From the NCBI GenBank assembly GCA_024228395.1, contig JAAETM010000513.1:1-55885 (forward strand): a DNA stretch of 55,885 bases. The letters run 5' to 3'. A program made the position numbers and the translations under genes. Position 1 is the stretch's first letter, and each line of letters begins with the position of its first letter. Under the pieces are notes generated by a model. That model was given only the letters and a program-made list of their open reading frames with translations, did no database searches and was not told where the DNA came from. This document shows, piece after piece, positions 35,645 to 44,736 of this stretch. This DNA is from a bacterium. GTDB lineage: Bacteria > Planctomycetota > UBA1135 > GCA-002686595.

Positions 35645-36727
35645 ATGTCCAAGCTCAGCGATACATGTCCTGCCGGAATCCTCACCGGTAGCCAATTGAC
35701 CGAGGTCTTTGCCGACGCAAAAGCCAATGGTTATGCCCTACCCGCCGCGAACTGCACCGGATCCAACACGGTCAATGCTGTGATGGAAACCGCTGTGGCC
35801 GTCAACTCACCCGTCATCCTGCAGTTCTCCGTGGGTGGAGGTCAGTTCTTCGGTGGCAAGTCCGTTCCGAATGAGAACCATGCGGCCGCCATCGCTGGTT
35901 CGATTGCCGGCGCACAACATGTTGCAACCATGGCGGAGGCCTATGGCGCCCGCGTGATCTTGCACACCGACCACGCCGCCAAGAGCAAGTTGCCCTGGAT
36001 CGACGGCCTGCTCGCTGCCAGCGAGAAAAACTTCTCCAAGGCCAGCAAACCCCTCTACAGTTCTCATATGCTCGACCTGTCCGAGGAGCCCATCTCGGAG
36101 AACCTCGACATCTGCGTCGAGTATCTCAAGCGCATGACCGGCCTCGGCATGACCTTGGAAATAGAACTTGGCATCACCGGTGGCGAAGAGGACGGTGTGG
36201 ACAATACCAGCGCCGACCAGGCCGACCTTTATTCCAAACCCGAGGAAATCGCCTACGCCTACGAGCGCCTTTCTGCGATCAGTCCGAACTTCACCATCGC
36301 AGCGGCCTTCGGCAACGTGCACGGTGTGTACAAACCCGGAAACGTTCAGCTCACGCCCACGATTCTGCGTGACTCCCAAGCCTACGTGGCCGAGAAGTTC
36401 AGAACCGACAGCAAGCAACCCGTGAACTTTGTGTTCCATGGTGGCTCCGGCTCCTCCGCCGCTGAAATCAAGGAAGCCATCTCCTACGGTGTCATCAAAA
36501 TGAACATTGATACCGACCTGCAGTGGGCCTTCTGGGATGGCGTGCGCAACTTCGTTGGCGACAAGCACAATTATCTGCAAACGCAAATCGGAAATCCCGA
36601 TGGCGATGACAAGCCCAACAAAAAGTACTACGACCCGCGGGTTTGGCTGCGCCACGGTGAGCAAACCTTCGTCAAGCGACTCACCCAGTCCTTCGAAGAG
36701 CTAAATTGCATGAACCGCTTAGGCTGA
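35645..36727 (+). CDS. fbaA: Class II fructose-bisphosphate aldolase (FbaA type)
   Basis: Zinc-dependent aldolase of glycolysis/gluconeogenesis, cleaving fructose 1,6-bisphosphate to DHAP and glyceraldehyde 3-phosphate. The 360-aa length and blocks are those of class IIA enzymes: QFSVGGGQFFGGK, VILHTDHAAKSKLPWIDG (zinc/catalytic Asp-His), SSHMLDLSEEPISENL, MTLEIELGITGGEEDGVDN (zinc-site Glu and mobile loop), AAFGNVHGVYKPGNV (zinc-site His), VFHGGSGSS (phosphate loop) and VIKMNIDTDLQWAFWDG. Single gene with its own upstream region; convergent with the DUF1570 gene 42 bases downstream. Confidence 0.97.
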   Translation: MSKLSDTCPAGILTGSQLTEVFADAKANGYALPAANCTGSNTVNAVMETAVAVNSPVILQFSVGGGQFFGGKSVPNENHAAAIAGSIAGAQHVATMAEAYGARVILHTDHAAKSKLPWIDGLLAASEKNFSKASKPLYSSHMLDLSEEPISENLDICVEYLKRMTGLGMTLEIELGITGGEEDGVDNTSADQADLYSKPEEIAYAYERLSAISPNFTIAAAFGNVHGVYKPGNVQLTPTILRDSQAYVAEKFRTDSKQPVNFVFHGGSGSSAAEIKEAISYGVIKMNIDTDLQWAFWDGVRNFVGDKHNYLQTQIGNPDGDDKPNKKYYDPRVWLRHGEQTFVKRLTQSFEELNCMNRLG

Positions 36728-36769
36728 ACGAAGCCAGTGTGCGCCGTCCTCTTTTGACATCCTCCCCCA

Positions 36770-38953
36770 CTACAGCTGGCGCTTGACGTGCTTCCAAAAG
36801 CTGTGGTTCAGCGCCTTCATGTCAACCGCATCAAACACTTGATGGCTCGCCTCATTCGGACCGATCGTTCCGGAAAGCGTTTTCCAAAGTGAATCGAACA
36901 ATGCGCGGTTTTTTGGCGTGGTGGTCAGGAGGTAATCCACGAAAGCCCAAGACATGGCATAGGTGTAGTCCGCATTGACCATGAAGTCCTCGTGAGATAG
37001 GTACAGAAGTTGGTCCAGCTTTATCTTGTTTGGACCGAACCGTTTAAGGGTTCGCAAATGCACCTCGCTACGTCCTCCAGCTTGCCATTCGCCGCTTTCG
37101 TCTACCGCCTCCGCACAGAACTCGGACAGGCCTTCTCCAAACCATGTGGGTGAATAGCCCAGAGCTCGATCCATGTACGCGTGCATCACCTCGTGGCGGA
37201 CCACCCTCACCAACCCATCACGGTCAGACTGATTCCATACCAACACCTGTTTGAGCAAGGGGCTAAAAATGCCAAGAGTGCTCTCCCCACTGGACTCCGC
37301 AACGCCTTCTATGTACGCTTGGTATCCGCTGGATCCTGAGAACAGGTACAGGGGCATCTTGCTTTCCAAGGGGGATAGGGGGCCGAAGCGATCCACGTAC
37401 TGCTGCAAGGCCCGATCAGCAACCAAGGCAACGACGCGTGTTGATCTCTTGTTGAGGTCGGACCCCACAACAAAATTTTCACCTTGCACGCTTTGGGGCC
37501 GCCTCCATGAAGGCCCCTGGGTAGCCTTGGTAAGCTGGGTCCGAAGATTGAGCAAATCCGCATCTGCTGGGGAGATTCCCAAGCCAATGTTGATTCGTTC
37601 GCGTGCCCCGTCCAGATCCCCCCGCAACATGAGCACGTGGGCGAGCTCCGCGTGCAATGCGGTATCCCCGGGCTCATCAACAACGATCAGCTCCAGCTTG
37701 CCTTGCGCATCCGCCAGGCGCTCCACTCGACTCAGCAACAAAACCTCAATAGTCCGCACGGCCAAGTCAGGCGTGGTTTCCCCGCAAAAGGCTTCGATGT
37801 GCTTCAAGGCCAGGTCCAAGCGGGACTCCCTCAGGGCGATGAGAACCTTCAACATCTCGGCAGTGGCTGGCCTGCATTCAAGGGGGTTGAATGTGGCCAA
37901 TAACTCACGTGCCTTGCTGCCCTGACCCTGGTTCACGAGCACCATGACCCGATCTATGCACTGTGATTGGTGCGAAGTGTATTCGCCAGGAAAGCGAAGG
38001 CTCTTGGTCAACTCGTCGAGATCACGGGTCGTTTTCTTTGCCTCAACTGCAGCCCCCCAAGCCGAAAGCTCCACCGGTTCCTTGTACCCCGCATTGAAGG
38101 CCGTCAGATCTTTCTGCACTGCTGCGTCGACCAATCCATCCAACCAGGATGCGGAAGCCTTTCCATCAATCGTAAGCTTGGTGAAGTGCGCCGGGGTAAT
38201 GAGTGCGATCTTGCCCAGTGAGCCTGATTTTCGGCGGGTGGATAGGACCTGTCGACCATTGTAACGGACCTTGATCGATGAGCGATCTACGATCACACGT
38301 AGAGTCGCTGCCTTCGATCCAGCCTTAGCCTTGCGCTTCTTTGGGTCGGCATCCTCAATCACTTCCTGCTTCGCCAACGAGAAACGCACCAAGTGGTGGC
38401 GATAGTACTCGTTACGGCCTTCAATCCAATCCCCGGCGCCAACGAGGTATCCATTCTCGCCGTCAAAGTCCACGATGATGGTCTGCTTCGCAAGAACGGC
38501 AGGCCTTGCCTCCAATTCCACGAAATAGCTCTTTTCAAATAGCAGGGGATGCAACAGGAGATTTGCAACTCTATCAAAGTCCCCGACCTCTCCTTCCTTG
38601 TAAACAATTCGGAGCTTGCCGGAAGAACGGTTGAACGTCTTCAAGCTACCATCAATCAAGTCCTTTGCCCTGGGCCGCTTGCGACCAGACCAAAAGGCGG
38701 ACCGCTTAAGAGCTTCTCGAATTTCCGGCAACCGGCTGCGCACATAGTCCTTGCCAGCATGGGATCGCACACAATCCAGCCATGCGTCATGGGCTTCCTT
38801 CCAATCGCCCGCCTCCCCGAGAGCGATGGCCCCCGCGCACTCCTTTTCGAACGTCTCCTGGGTCGCTATGAGGGTTTGAGAAGCAGCCGTAGACACGACA
38901 GCTAACAAGAAAAACACAAAGAAAGTGAGGGTGTACTTATACATACGAATCAT
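36770..38953 (-). CDS. Exported gluzincin (DUF1570-like) with TPR region
   Basis: A 727-aa exported protein. The N terminus MIRMYKYTLTFFVFFLLAVVS is a signal peptide. Residues about 90-250 look like a beta-sandwich (TFNRSSGKLRIVYKEG, IIVDFDGENGYLVGAG) that could bind sugars; the middle carries helical TPR-like repeats (TALHAELAHVLMLRGDLDGA). The C-terminal third has a zinc-protease site HEVMH (in VRHEVMHAYMDRALGYSP) with the downstream glutamate in WFGEGLSEF, the gluzincin layout of DUF1570 proteins I recall from planctomycetes. ATG 38953 is preferred over 39001 because it gives a normal signal peptide; ATG 38944 is also possible. It follows the NapH-TPR gene on the same strand after 123 bases. 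Substrate unknown. Confidence 0.8.
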   Translation of the reverse strand: MIRMYKYTLTFFVFFLLAVVSTAASQTLIATQETFEKECAGAIALGEAGDWKEAHDAWLDCVRSHAGKDYVRSRLPEIREALKRSAFWSGRKRPRAKDLIDGSLKTFNRSSGKLRIVYKEGEVGDFDRVANLLLHPLLFEKSYFVELEARPAVLAKQTIIVDFDGENGYLVGAGDWIEGRNEYYRHHLVRFSLAKQEVIEDADPKKRKAKAGSKAATLRVIVDRSSIKVRYNGRQVLSTRRKSGSLGKIALITPAHFTKLTIDGKASASWLDGLVDAAVQKDLTAFNAGYKEPVELSAWGAAVEAKKTTRDLDELTKSLRFPGEYTSHQSQCIDRVMVLVNQGQGSKARELLATFNPLECRPATAEMLKVLIALRESRLDLALKHIEAFCGETTPDLAVRTIEVLLLSRVERLADAQGKLELIVVDEPGDTALHAELAHVLMLRGDLDGARERINIGLGISPADADLLNLRTQLTKATQGPSWRRPQSVQGENFVVGSDLNKRSTRVVALVADRALQQYVDRFGPLSPLESKMPLYLFSGSSGYQAYIEGVAESSGESTLGIFSPLLKQVLVWNQSDRDGLVRVVRHEVMHAYMDRALGYSPTWFGEGLSEFCAEAVDESGEWQAGGRSEVHLRTLKRFGPNKIKLDQLLYLSHEDFMVNADYTYAMSWAFVDYLLTTTPKNRALFDSLWKTLSGTIGPNEASHQVFDAVDMKALNHSFWKHVKRQL

Positions 38954-39076
38954 ATCTCTATCAGGCAAATTGCTGCCCGGGCCGACTATTGGAAGGTCCA
39001 TATTAGTGATTGCTGGTCTTGAGCCCCACTCTCGGGGTGGGGAAATCCCAGCTACCTCTGGATTTGCTGTACTTAC

Positions 39077-41077
39077 CTATTGGTTGGAGAAGCGAGAATC
39101 CAAGCGCGCCGCAGTCTCGAAGTGAATACGCGCTTCACCTTCGCGTCCTTGCGCCTGGCGCAAGCGCCCCAAGTTGAACTGAGCAGGCGCAAAACGAGGG
39201 TTGAGATCAACCGCTTTTTCCAGCTGCTCTTCCGCTTCGTCAAGGCGTTGGGCGCCGAGATAGATGAAACCCAAGTTGCTCCGTATTTCAGGGTCTGCGG
39301 GGGAGAGTTCGATCGCCTGTAGATAGTGCTCAACCGCCAAGCCGACCTTCTGTACTCCCGAGAGCACGACCGCCAGGTTGAAGTGGGTCACTGCGGATTC
39401 GGGGTCCAATTTGAGCGACTCTTCGTAACTGTCGATCGCACCCTGCACTTGACCCGCCCCGGCTAACATGCCACCCAGGGACCTGTAGGCGCTGGCGCTC
39501 TCGGGGTGAGCTTCGATGGACTTCTGGAATGCCCCCAGGGATTGCTGCATGTCCCCGCGTCTGGCCAGAGCCAAACCTTGGAGTTCATAGGCCGCCGACA
39601 GGGCAAGCTTGGGTTCCGGAGCACTATCCGCAGCGGCTAACATGGCGCGCAATTCCTGGTCCACGTGCTGCGGCTGCCCGAGAGATTCGAACATGCGCAC
39701 CAATTGCTGACGAGCCTCCGCGTCACTGGGATCACGTTCTAGAAGTCGGCGGAGCGGCGCCTCTGCAGCGGTCAAATTCGAGCCTTGACCATAAAGGTAT
39801 GCAAGTTTCCGGTCGACCCCCGGCCAATACATTAAAGCCATGCCCGAAGCACTCTCAAAATGCTCGATGGCCTGCTGCACCTGCGCCTCGGAAGCATGGC
39901 CCTGACTTCCCATATGCTCCACGAGTTGCTCGCCACGCATCACATGGAAATGAACCAAACCGCTGTGCCCGACCAGAAGGACAAAAACCAACGTGCATGC
40001 ACCAAAGGCCATGCCCGCAGGTTTGATCTTGCCCGATAGCTTCAATTGCACGCTTCCGAATCGCAAACCCGGCAGGCGCAGCATGCGCCAAGTGTGCATA
40101 ACCATGAACGCAAAGATGACGCCCACGGCCAGCGCCAGCAGGAAGGGAAACCAACCGTAGAGCCCACGGCAAGTGAGCAAACTCCCAAGGAATAGGACAG
40201 CCAGGACAATTTCCTCGGGCCAACTGTAGTCATAACGTTGAGCCATGCTGCGCTCCTTGGAACGCTTGCGAAAAATCGAAGGCCTGGTGAAACCAAATCC
40301 AATCGCGTCGCCGGGGCAGGCGGTAATGCAGTCCAAGTCCTTCAAGCAGGCCGGGTTGACCACGGTTCCATACATGGCCAATTCCTTGTGAACGGCAATG
40401 TCTGAGCCACAAGCAGCCGTGCACAGTGAACATGCGTCGCAATCGTTGGTTTTGATCAAGCGCCCGGGGGCCACGCGATCCGCCAAGCCAAAAAGCGCCC
40501 CATAGGGGCATGCATAGCGACAGAAGCTTCTCGCACCCAGCAGGTAGATCACCAGAAATCCACACACGAAGAACGTGAGTGCGGTCACCCAGGGCCCCGG
40601 CAGGTTGCGCGTATAGTCGCTGGTCAGGAACGAAGACCAGGCCGATCCGTCCCCTTCGATGTGCAAGGTTGGCAAGTCGCGGTCCTGCCAAAGGCGCAAG
40701 ACCTGGGGCCAAATGAACATGTAGAACATGGCCCCCATGGGTACCCACATGAGCAAGCGCGATCGCACTTGCTTGGGTTTGATGCCCATCTTGCCGAGGA
40801 TCCAACACGCCAGGTCCTCGAGCGCCAGGATGTGGCACGCCCACGAACAAAAGAAGCGCCCAAAGATCATGGTCAACAGAACCAGCAGTGCCATAAAAAT
40901 GAAACCGGCCGTGACAATGCCGAGCTCCAACGTGTACATCACCTCGTTGAGTTCCAGGGGAGCTAGCGTGCGTCCTGCCAGCTTCCAATGCACCACATGG
41001 GCAACCATGAGCAGATAAACCAACACGAGGGCGCCCACGCGCCAGGGCGTGTAGTTTCTGGATTTCGTTGCTTTCAC
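39077..41077 (-). CDS. NapH/NosR-like polyferredoxin membrane protein fused to TPR domain
   Basis: A 666-aa fusion. The N-terminal ~350 residues are a membrane iron-sulfur protein: helices at about 13-33 and 52-70, the motif FGRFFCSWACH, later FCRYACPYGALFGL, two ferredoxin clusters (CDACSLCTAACG and CLKDLDCITACPGDAIGF, about residues 213-255) and further helices (EEIVLAVLFLGSLLTC). This is the NapH/CcoG/NosR architecture for moving electrons across or along the membrane. After a last helix (LVFVLLVGHSGLVHFHVM) the C-terminal ~270 residues are about six TPR units (LGAFQKSIEAHPESASAYRS and similar). The TPR fusion would be outside the membrane or cytoplasmic depending on topology. It is divergent from 41298. 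Partner reductase not seen. Confidence 0.85.
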   Translation of the reverse strand: MKATKSRNYTPWRVGALVLVYLLMVAHVVHWKLAGRTLAPLELNEVMYTLELGIVTAGFIFMALLVLLTMIFGRFFCSWACHILALEDLACWILGKMGIKPKQVRSRLLMWVPMGAMFYMFIWPQVLRLWQDRDLPTLHIEGDGSAWSSFLTSDYTRNLPGPWVTALTFFVCGFLVIYLLGARSFCRYACPYGALFGLADRVAPGRLIKTNDCDACSLCTAACGSDIAVHKELAMYGTVVNPACLKDLDCITACPGDAIGFGFTRPSIFRKRSKERSMAQRYDYSWPEEIVLAVLFLGSLLTCRGLYGWFPFLLALAVGVIFAFMVMHTWRMLRLPGLRFGSVQLKLSGKIKPAGMAFGACTLVFVLLVGHSGLVHFHVMRGEQLVEHMGSQGHASEAQVQQAIEHFESASGMALMYWPGVDRKLAYLYGQGSNLTAAEAPLRRLLERDPSDAEARQQLVRMFESLGQPQHVDQELRAMLAAADSAPEPKLALSAAYELQGLALARRGDMQQSLGAFQKSIEAHPESASAYRSLGGMLAGAGQVQGAIDSYEESLKLDPESAVTHFNLAVVLSGVQKVGLAVEHYLQAIELSPADPEIRSNLGFIYLGAQRLDEAEEQLEKAVDLNPRFAPAQFNLGRLRQAQGREGEARIHFETAARLDSRFSNQ

Positions 41078-41297
41078 AAGGGTATCCTACCTCCCTGTCG
41101 AGGGCTGGTTGCGCGAGTGACTCCAGCCTTGATTTGCGCCTATTTCTGGGCAAATCAAGGCAATACGGCGGCCTCCTGTTTCGTTTCGGGGCTCTCCATC
41201 CGACCGTGGCATGTCGCCGCAAACCCCCTCCAATTTTCCATTCAGTTGTGCCCCTGGGGAATGCGAAAATGATCCGGGAGCGTTGTCTCCAGCCGCC

Positions 41298-42482
41298 ATG
41301 CCCACCCCTCCCAACCGCAACCGCATCCTGCTTGCCAGCGCCACGCTCTTGGCCATGGCAGGCGTTGCGCTGGTCACCGTGTGCGACCGGGCCGCATGCC
41401 CCACGGATACATGCCAAACCCGCGGACTTGGGCACGACGATCACGGGTCCAACTGGACTGGCGAACTGAATGCAGCTCCTTTCCCTGGGCTGCTTGCCCT
41501 CGGCCCCATCCGCCTCCAGCCCGGTGCGGTGGTGGACACCTGGGACTCCCCCATCGGGGGGTTCTTGCGGGGTCATACGCAACACTCTGGCAAGGCCCAA
41601 GTGCGCAGTGTGGGTGACATCGATTTGGTGTTCAGGGACGGAAGTCCACCCACCGTAGTCGTCGGCCACGCGAACCCCAACAGCGGCTTCGAAACGCGGA
41701 TACAGAAGGGCAGCTTTGTCACCGGCGGGATCACGCCATCGGACGCCCCGATCACCCTCCCCTCCCTCCCCAAGTACGACCCACAGGAAGTCGCAGACTT
41801 CACGCTGACAGCCGGTAGGGTCCTCAGCAAGACCCGGCACCTGCCCCTGGGGCAGGTGCGCATCGGCGGCGATTCATCCTGGGTTCTTCGCGGGCCCATA
41901 CACCTTCAGGCCACATCCCTAGAGTTCACCGACCAGGCCACTCTGATCGTGGACGCTTCACAAGGTCCGGTCATTGTGCATGTCACGAACCAGTTTGCCA
42001 TGGGGCCCGGCACACGGATAGAATTCGCAGCCGGAGAATCGGGCCAATCGATGTTCTTGGTGGGACAGGGTCAAGCAAAGGTTCCCACGCTCACCCAGCG
42101 TTCCCACGAGCAAAGTGAAATAGATGCCATGCGCACCCGGCTTGCTGGAAGAAATATCAACGGGGGCATTGAAAGCGGAAACAAACCTGTCGTAGATCTG
42201 CAGTGCAGCGGGCGATTCCATGGCTTGCTGTATGCGCCCTTCTCAAAGGTGAGGATTCCAACCGACCTACGCTTTCAAGGAACCATCACCGCCGCCTCGA
42301 TTGAGCTGGGATCCAACGCCCACGTGACCTGTGATCCAAGGGTGCTCGGCGCCTGGAACTTGTTGACCGAAACCGTCGGCGAATGGACCCCAACGAAAAG
42401 CGGGCAACCCGGACCCCTTGGAGTCATGGATTGCCCGCCGTCAATACTGCCTGTGCAAAAGGCCACACCTGGTAGTGGTTAG
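41298..42482 (+). CDS. Exported protein of unknown function
   Basis: A 394-aa protein with a signal or anchor helix (RILLASATLLAMAGVALVTVC) followed by a short Cys-containing linker (CDRAACPTDTCQT). The mature part is beta-rich with turns of Gly/Asp/Asn and blocks such as LEFTDQATLIVDASQGPVIVHVTNQF, RIEFAAGESGQSMFLVGQ and FHGLLYAPFSKVRIP, reminding me of DUF7305-type and pilus-assembly-associated beta-solenoid domains. ATG 41298 (MPTPPNRNRILL) is preferred; the open frame begins at 41211. Its stop overlaps the stop of the convergent thioredoxin-like gene by three bases. Function unknown. Confidence 0.7.
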   Translation: MPTPPNRNRILLASATLLAMAGVALVTVCDRAACPTDTCQTRGLGHDDHGSNWTGELNAAPFPGLLALGPIRLQPGAVVDTWDSPIGGFLRGHTQHSGKAQVRSVGDIDLVFRDGSPPTVVVGHANPNSGFETRIQKGSFVTGGITPSDAPITLPSLPKYDPQEVADFTLTAGRVLSKTRHLPLGQVRIGGDSSWVLRGPIHLQATSLEFTDQATLIVDASQGPVIVHVTNQFAMGPGTRIEFAAGESGQSMFLVGQGQAKVPTLTQRSHEQSEIDAMRTRLAGRNINGGIESGNKPVVDLQCSGRFHGLLYAPFSKVRIPTDLRFQGTITAASIELGSNAHVTCDPRVLGAWNLLTETVGEWTPTKSGQPGPLGVMDCPPSILPVQKATPGSG

Positions 42483-43564
42483 CCCTGCAGCGCCTCACGG
42501 TACTCCATCAGAACCTCCTTCAAGGAGTCCTTCATTTTCCCTTTGGCCAGTTCCACCGCGCGCGCTTGGATCTCCACGGCACGGCGCACATCGCCGACCA
42601 GGAAGTGTGCCCGGGCGAGGGTGTCCAGGGTCGCAGCATCGCCATGGTCGCGCAGGTTGCTCGAAATGGTAGCCGCATAGAGAGCGAGCATCAGATCGCG
42701 CTTCTCCAACTTGCGTTCCGGATCCACGATATCCCAAGCGATTGCATTGAGACCCATAGAGTCACCCGCAGCCACAGCCTCATCGACGACTTTGCGGCCG
42801 ATCGGTGCCGCTGCTTCGTACTGGCCCACTGCGCTCAGCACGCGGTACTTCAGACTCGCCTGGGAGTCGATGTGCTCCGGGTACTTGGCAGCCAAGCCAC
42901 GCCACATTTCCAGTAGGGCACCAGCTTCCTTGCCTTTAACCGAGTTCTGAGAGGCCATCTTTATGCGGCGCAGATCCTTGCTCATGGCGCGCCTGGCCGC
43001 CTTGGCATCTTCAAGCTTCTTGCCGTCGGCAATCGGGTCCCAAGTACCGGCAACAATTTTCGCCAGCGGCCCATCCAAGGACATGGGATGGCCGATGAAT
43101 GCCAAGCGACCCTTCTGGTCGATGACGAACGAAGTGGGGATTCCCCGTTGACCCGTGGCTTCCATGTAATCCTTATAGGTCTTGCCACCGTCGTCCCATG
43201 CCACGGTATAGCCCATGATGTCGGCCTTGTCCTTGACCATGGCTTCCACCTGGTCGAGAGTGTTGTTCTTGCCTTCTCTCGTCACTGCGATGATGGTCAC
43301 GCCATCATCAGCATACTTTTCCTGAAGCTCGGTCAGGTGCGGCATGCTTCTGATGCAGGGGCTTCACCAAGTGGCCCAGAATTCGATGATGTAGACCTTG
43401 CCTGCCGCCATAGAGTCAACAGGTTGGCCTTTAACCCATTCGGCGATTGTAAGTGCGGGTGCCTGGTCGCCGATTTTTAGATCGGTGTCCTGGGGCACAG
43501 GAGTCGTCAACGCGAGGTTGGCAGCGAGGGCCAGACCGGCGATGGATAGGGATGTGATTGCCAT
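42479..43564 (-). CDS. Exported thioredoxin-like (TlpA-type) protein with in-frame TGA at active site, probable UxxC selenoprotein
   Basis: One 361-residue frame that would be split at TGA 43364-43366. N-terminal part: signal peptide MAITSLSIAGLALAANLALT, then LKIGDQAPALTIAEWVKG and VYIIEFWATW, ending at residue 66. The stop codon is residue 67, followed in frame by SPCIRSMPHLTELQEKYADD. TlpA/thioredoxin-fold proteins read FWATWCxPC here, so TGA replaces the first active-site cysteine, giving U-S-P-C. The fold then continues intact: VTIIAVTREG, the cis-Pro segment GIPTSFVIDQKGRLAFIGHP, and a ~170-residue helical C-terminal domain. No other stop occurs in 290 codons. It is convergent with 41298 and divergent from dprA. 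Role: probably periplasmic thiol/selenol oxidoreduction. Alternatives are a Cys(TGC)-to-TGA mutation or base error. Selenocysteine genes are not in the window. Confidence 0.75.
43321..43366 (-). promoter_or_regulatory. Candidate bacterial SECIS region just after the in-frame TGA
   Basis: On the mRNA (minus strand) two small hairpins follow the UGA. The first pairs GCAU with AUGC (43342-43356), 8-22 bases after UGA; inside it C-G can close an AGAA loop with G in second place. The second pairs CCUGA with UCAGG (43321-43337), loop CCGAGCU, 32-38 bases after UGA. Both are short; neither is a textbook match, so this marks where a SECIS should be rather than proof of one. Confidence 0.3.
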
Positions 43565-43660
43565 GTCCAGAGTCTAAGGCAATCGAGATAATCTGCTCGC
43601 TGTCCACGATTCTCTTACATCTACCTGCAACCGAAGGCCCGTGGCCGGAGTCCTATTGTC

Positions 43661-44539
43661 ATGGATGCCGCCCCCCTACACCTCACACCCACAAACCCAT
43701 CCTGGCCCGCTCGACTCGCAGGAATCCCCAATCCCCCATCCGAGATCTGGTTGCGAGGCCGCGCCGAATTGCTCCAGCAAAATCCCTGCATTGCCATCGT
43801 CGGTAGCCGCTCCGCCAGTGGTTATGGTTTGGATCAGGCAGCACGCTTTGCGGACGCATTGGCGCGCGCCGGATTCGTCATCATCAGCGGCATGGCTAGG
43901 GGTGTGGACCAGGCCGCCCACGCGGGGACCCTGGCCGCCGGGGGGGCCACCATCGCAGTGCTTGGGAACGGCGTACAGGAACCCTGGCCGCGCTGGTCCA
44001 GCCTGCGGGACTTGACCGAGCGCGGCTTGCTGCTGAGTGAATTCCCTCCGGGTCAGAGCCCTCGACGCCACCACTTCCCCCTGCGCAATCGCCTGATAGC
44101 TGCCCTTGCCGACGCCGTGCTCGTCATCGAAGCCGCCCACGCCTCCGGCTCCCTCATTACGGCCCATTGGGCCTTGGACATGGGCCGCGAGGTATTTGCC
44201 CTGCCGGGCCGCGTGGACCATGCCCTCGCCACGGGCACGCTTCGATTGCTGCGCGAGGGCGCGCGCGCAGTTGGCAGTCCCGCGCAGATATTGTCGGACC
44301 TTTGTTTTGAAAGCGAAGCACAGGACACGCTGTTTTCCAGGCAGGAGATCCGCCCCCAAAACAAAGATGCCTGTCGAATCTTCGATACCCTGCATGGGGA
44401 GACCCTGGACATCAACGACCTGGCGGAACGTACCCAGCTTCCTGTTCCCGCGTTGCTGGCGCACATGGCGCAGATGGAACTCAGCGGCCTTGTGACCCGC
44501 GGCCCCGGAGGTCTCTACCGGCTTTCGAACCAGTACTAA
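43661..44539 (+). CDS. dprA: DNA-processing protein DprA
   Basis: DprA/Smf binds incoming single-stranded DNA during natural transformation and loads RecA. The 292-aa product has the Rossmann-like core: AIVGSRSASGYGLDQAARFA, FVIISGMARGVDQAAHAGTL (the SGxARGID motif), TIAVLGNGV, SEFPPGQSPRRHHFPLRNRLIAALADAV and SGSLITAHWALDMGREVFALPG. It ends with a winged-helix-like domain (INDLAERTQLPVPALLAHMAQMELSGLV). The typical N-terminal SAM domain is absent, so it is a short form. The stop overlaps that of the convergent 44536-44736 gene. The 96-base gap to the divergent thioredoxin-like gene holds both promoters. Confidence 0.95.
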   Translation: MDAAPLHLTPTNPSWPARLAGIPNPPSEIWLRGRAELLQQNPCIAIVGSRSASGYGLDQAARFADALARAGFVIISGMARGVDQAAHAGTLAAGGATIAVLGNGVQEPWPRWSSLRDLTERGLLLSEFPPGQSPRRHHFPLRNRLIAALADAVLVIEAAHASGSLITAHWALDMGREVFALPGRVDHALATGTLRLLREGARAVGSPAQILSDLCFESEAQDTLFSRQEIRPQNKDACRIFDTLHGETLDINDLAERTQLPVPALLAHMAQMELSGLVTRGPGGLYRLSNQY

Positions 44540-44736
44540 TTGACCGAGGCCAGGGTGTGCTCAAAGAGCAGCATGATCAGGATCACGAGGGTGCAGCCAC
44601 CAAAAAAAGTAAACCAACGCCTGGGGAAGGCCTTGATAGCCTTGCTGTCATCCGCATCGGCAAACATGCAAGAGATCGCCACAATCACAGTGCCTGCAAA
44701 GAGGAACAAGCCGCCATGGAGCAGGTAGTCTTTCAC
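44536..44736 (-). CDS. Small two-helix membrane protein
   Basis: A 66-aa protein, VKDYLLHGGLFLFAG start, with two hydrophobic helices (LFLFAGTVIVAISCMF and FFGGCTLVILIMLLFEHTL) joined by a short charged loop (ADADDSKAIKAFPRRW). The start is GTG 44736, overlapping the stop of the upstream 44733-45647 gene (GTGA), so it is coupled to it. It is often missed because the open frame runs far upstream in the shadow of that gene. Probably a partner of the DUF6677-like protein; function unknown. Confidence 0.7.
   Translation of the reverse strand: MKDYLLHGGLFLFAGTVIVAISCMFADADDSKAIKAFPRRWFTFFGGCTLVILIMLLFEHTLASVN

Noticed and set aside
40230-41840. 536-codon open frame on the minus strand
   Set aside because: Overlaps the polyferredoxin gene in another frame; Gly/Arg/His-rich shadow with no domain, while the overlapped gene has clear Fe-S motifs.
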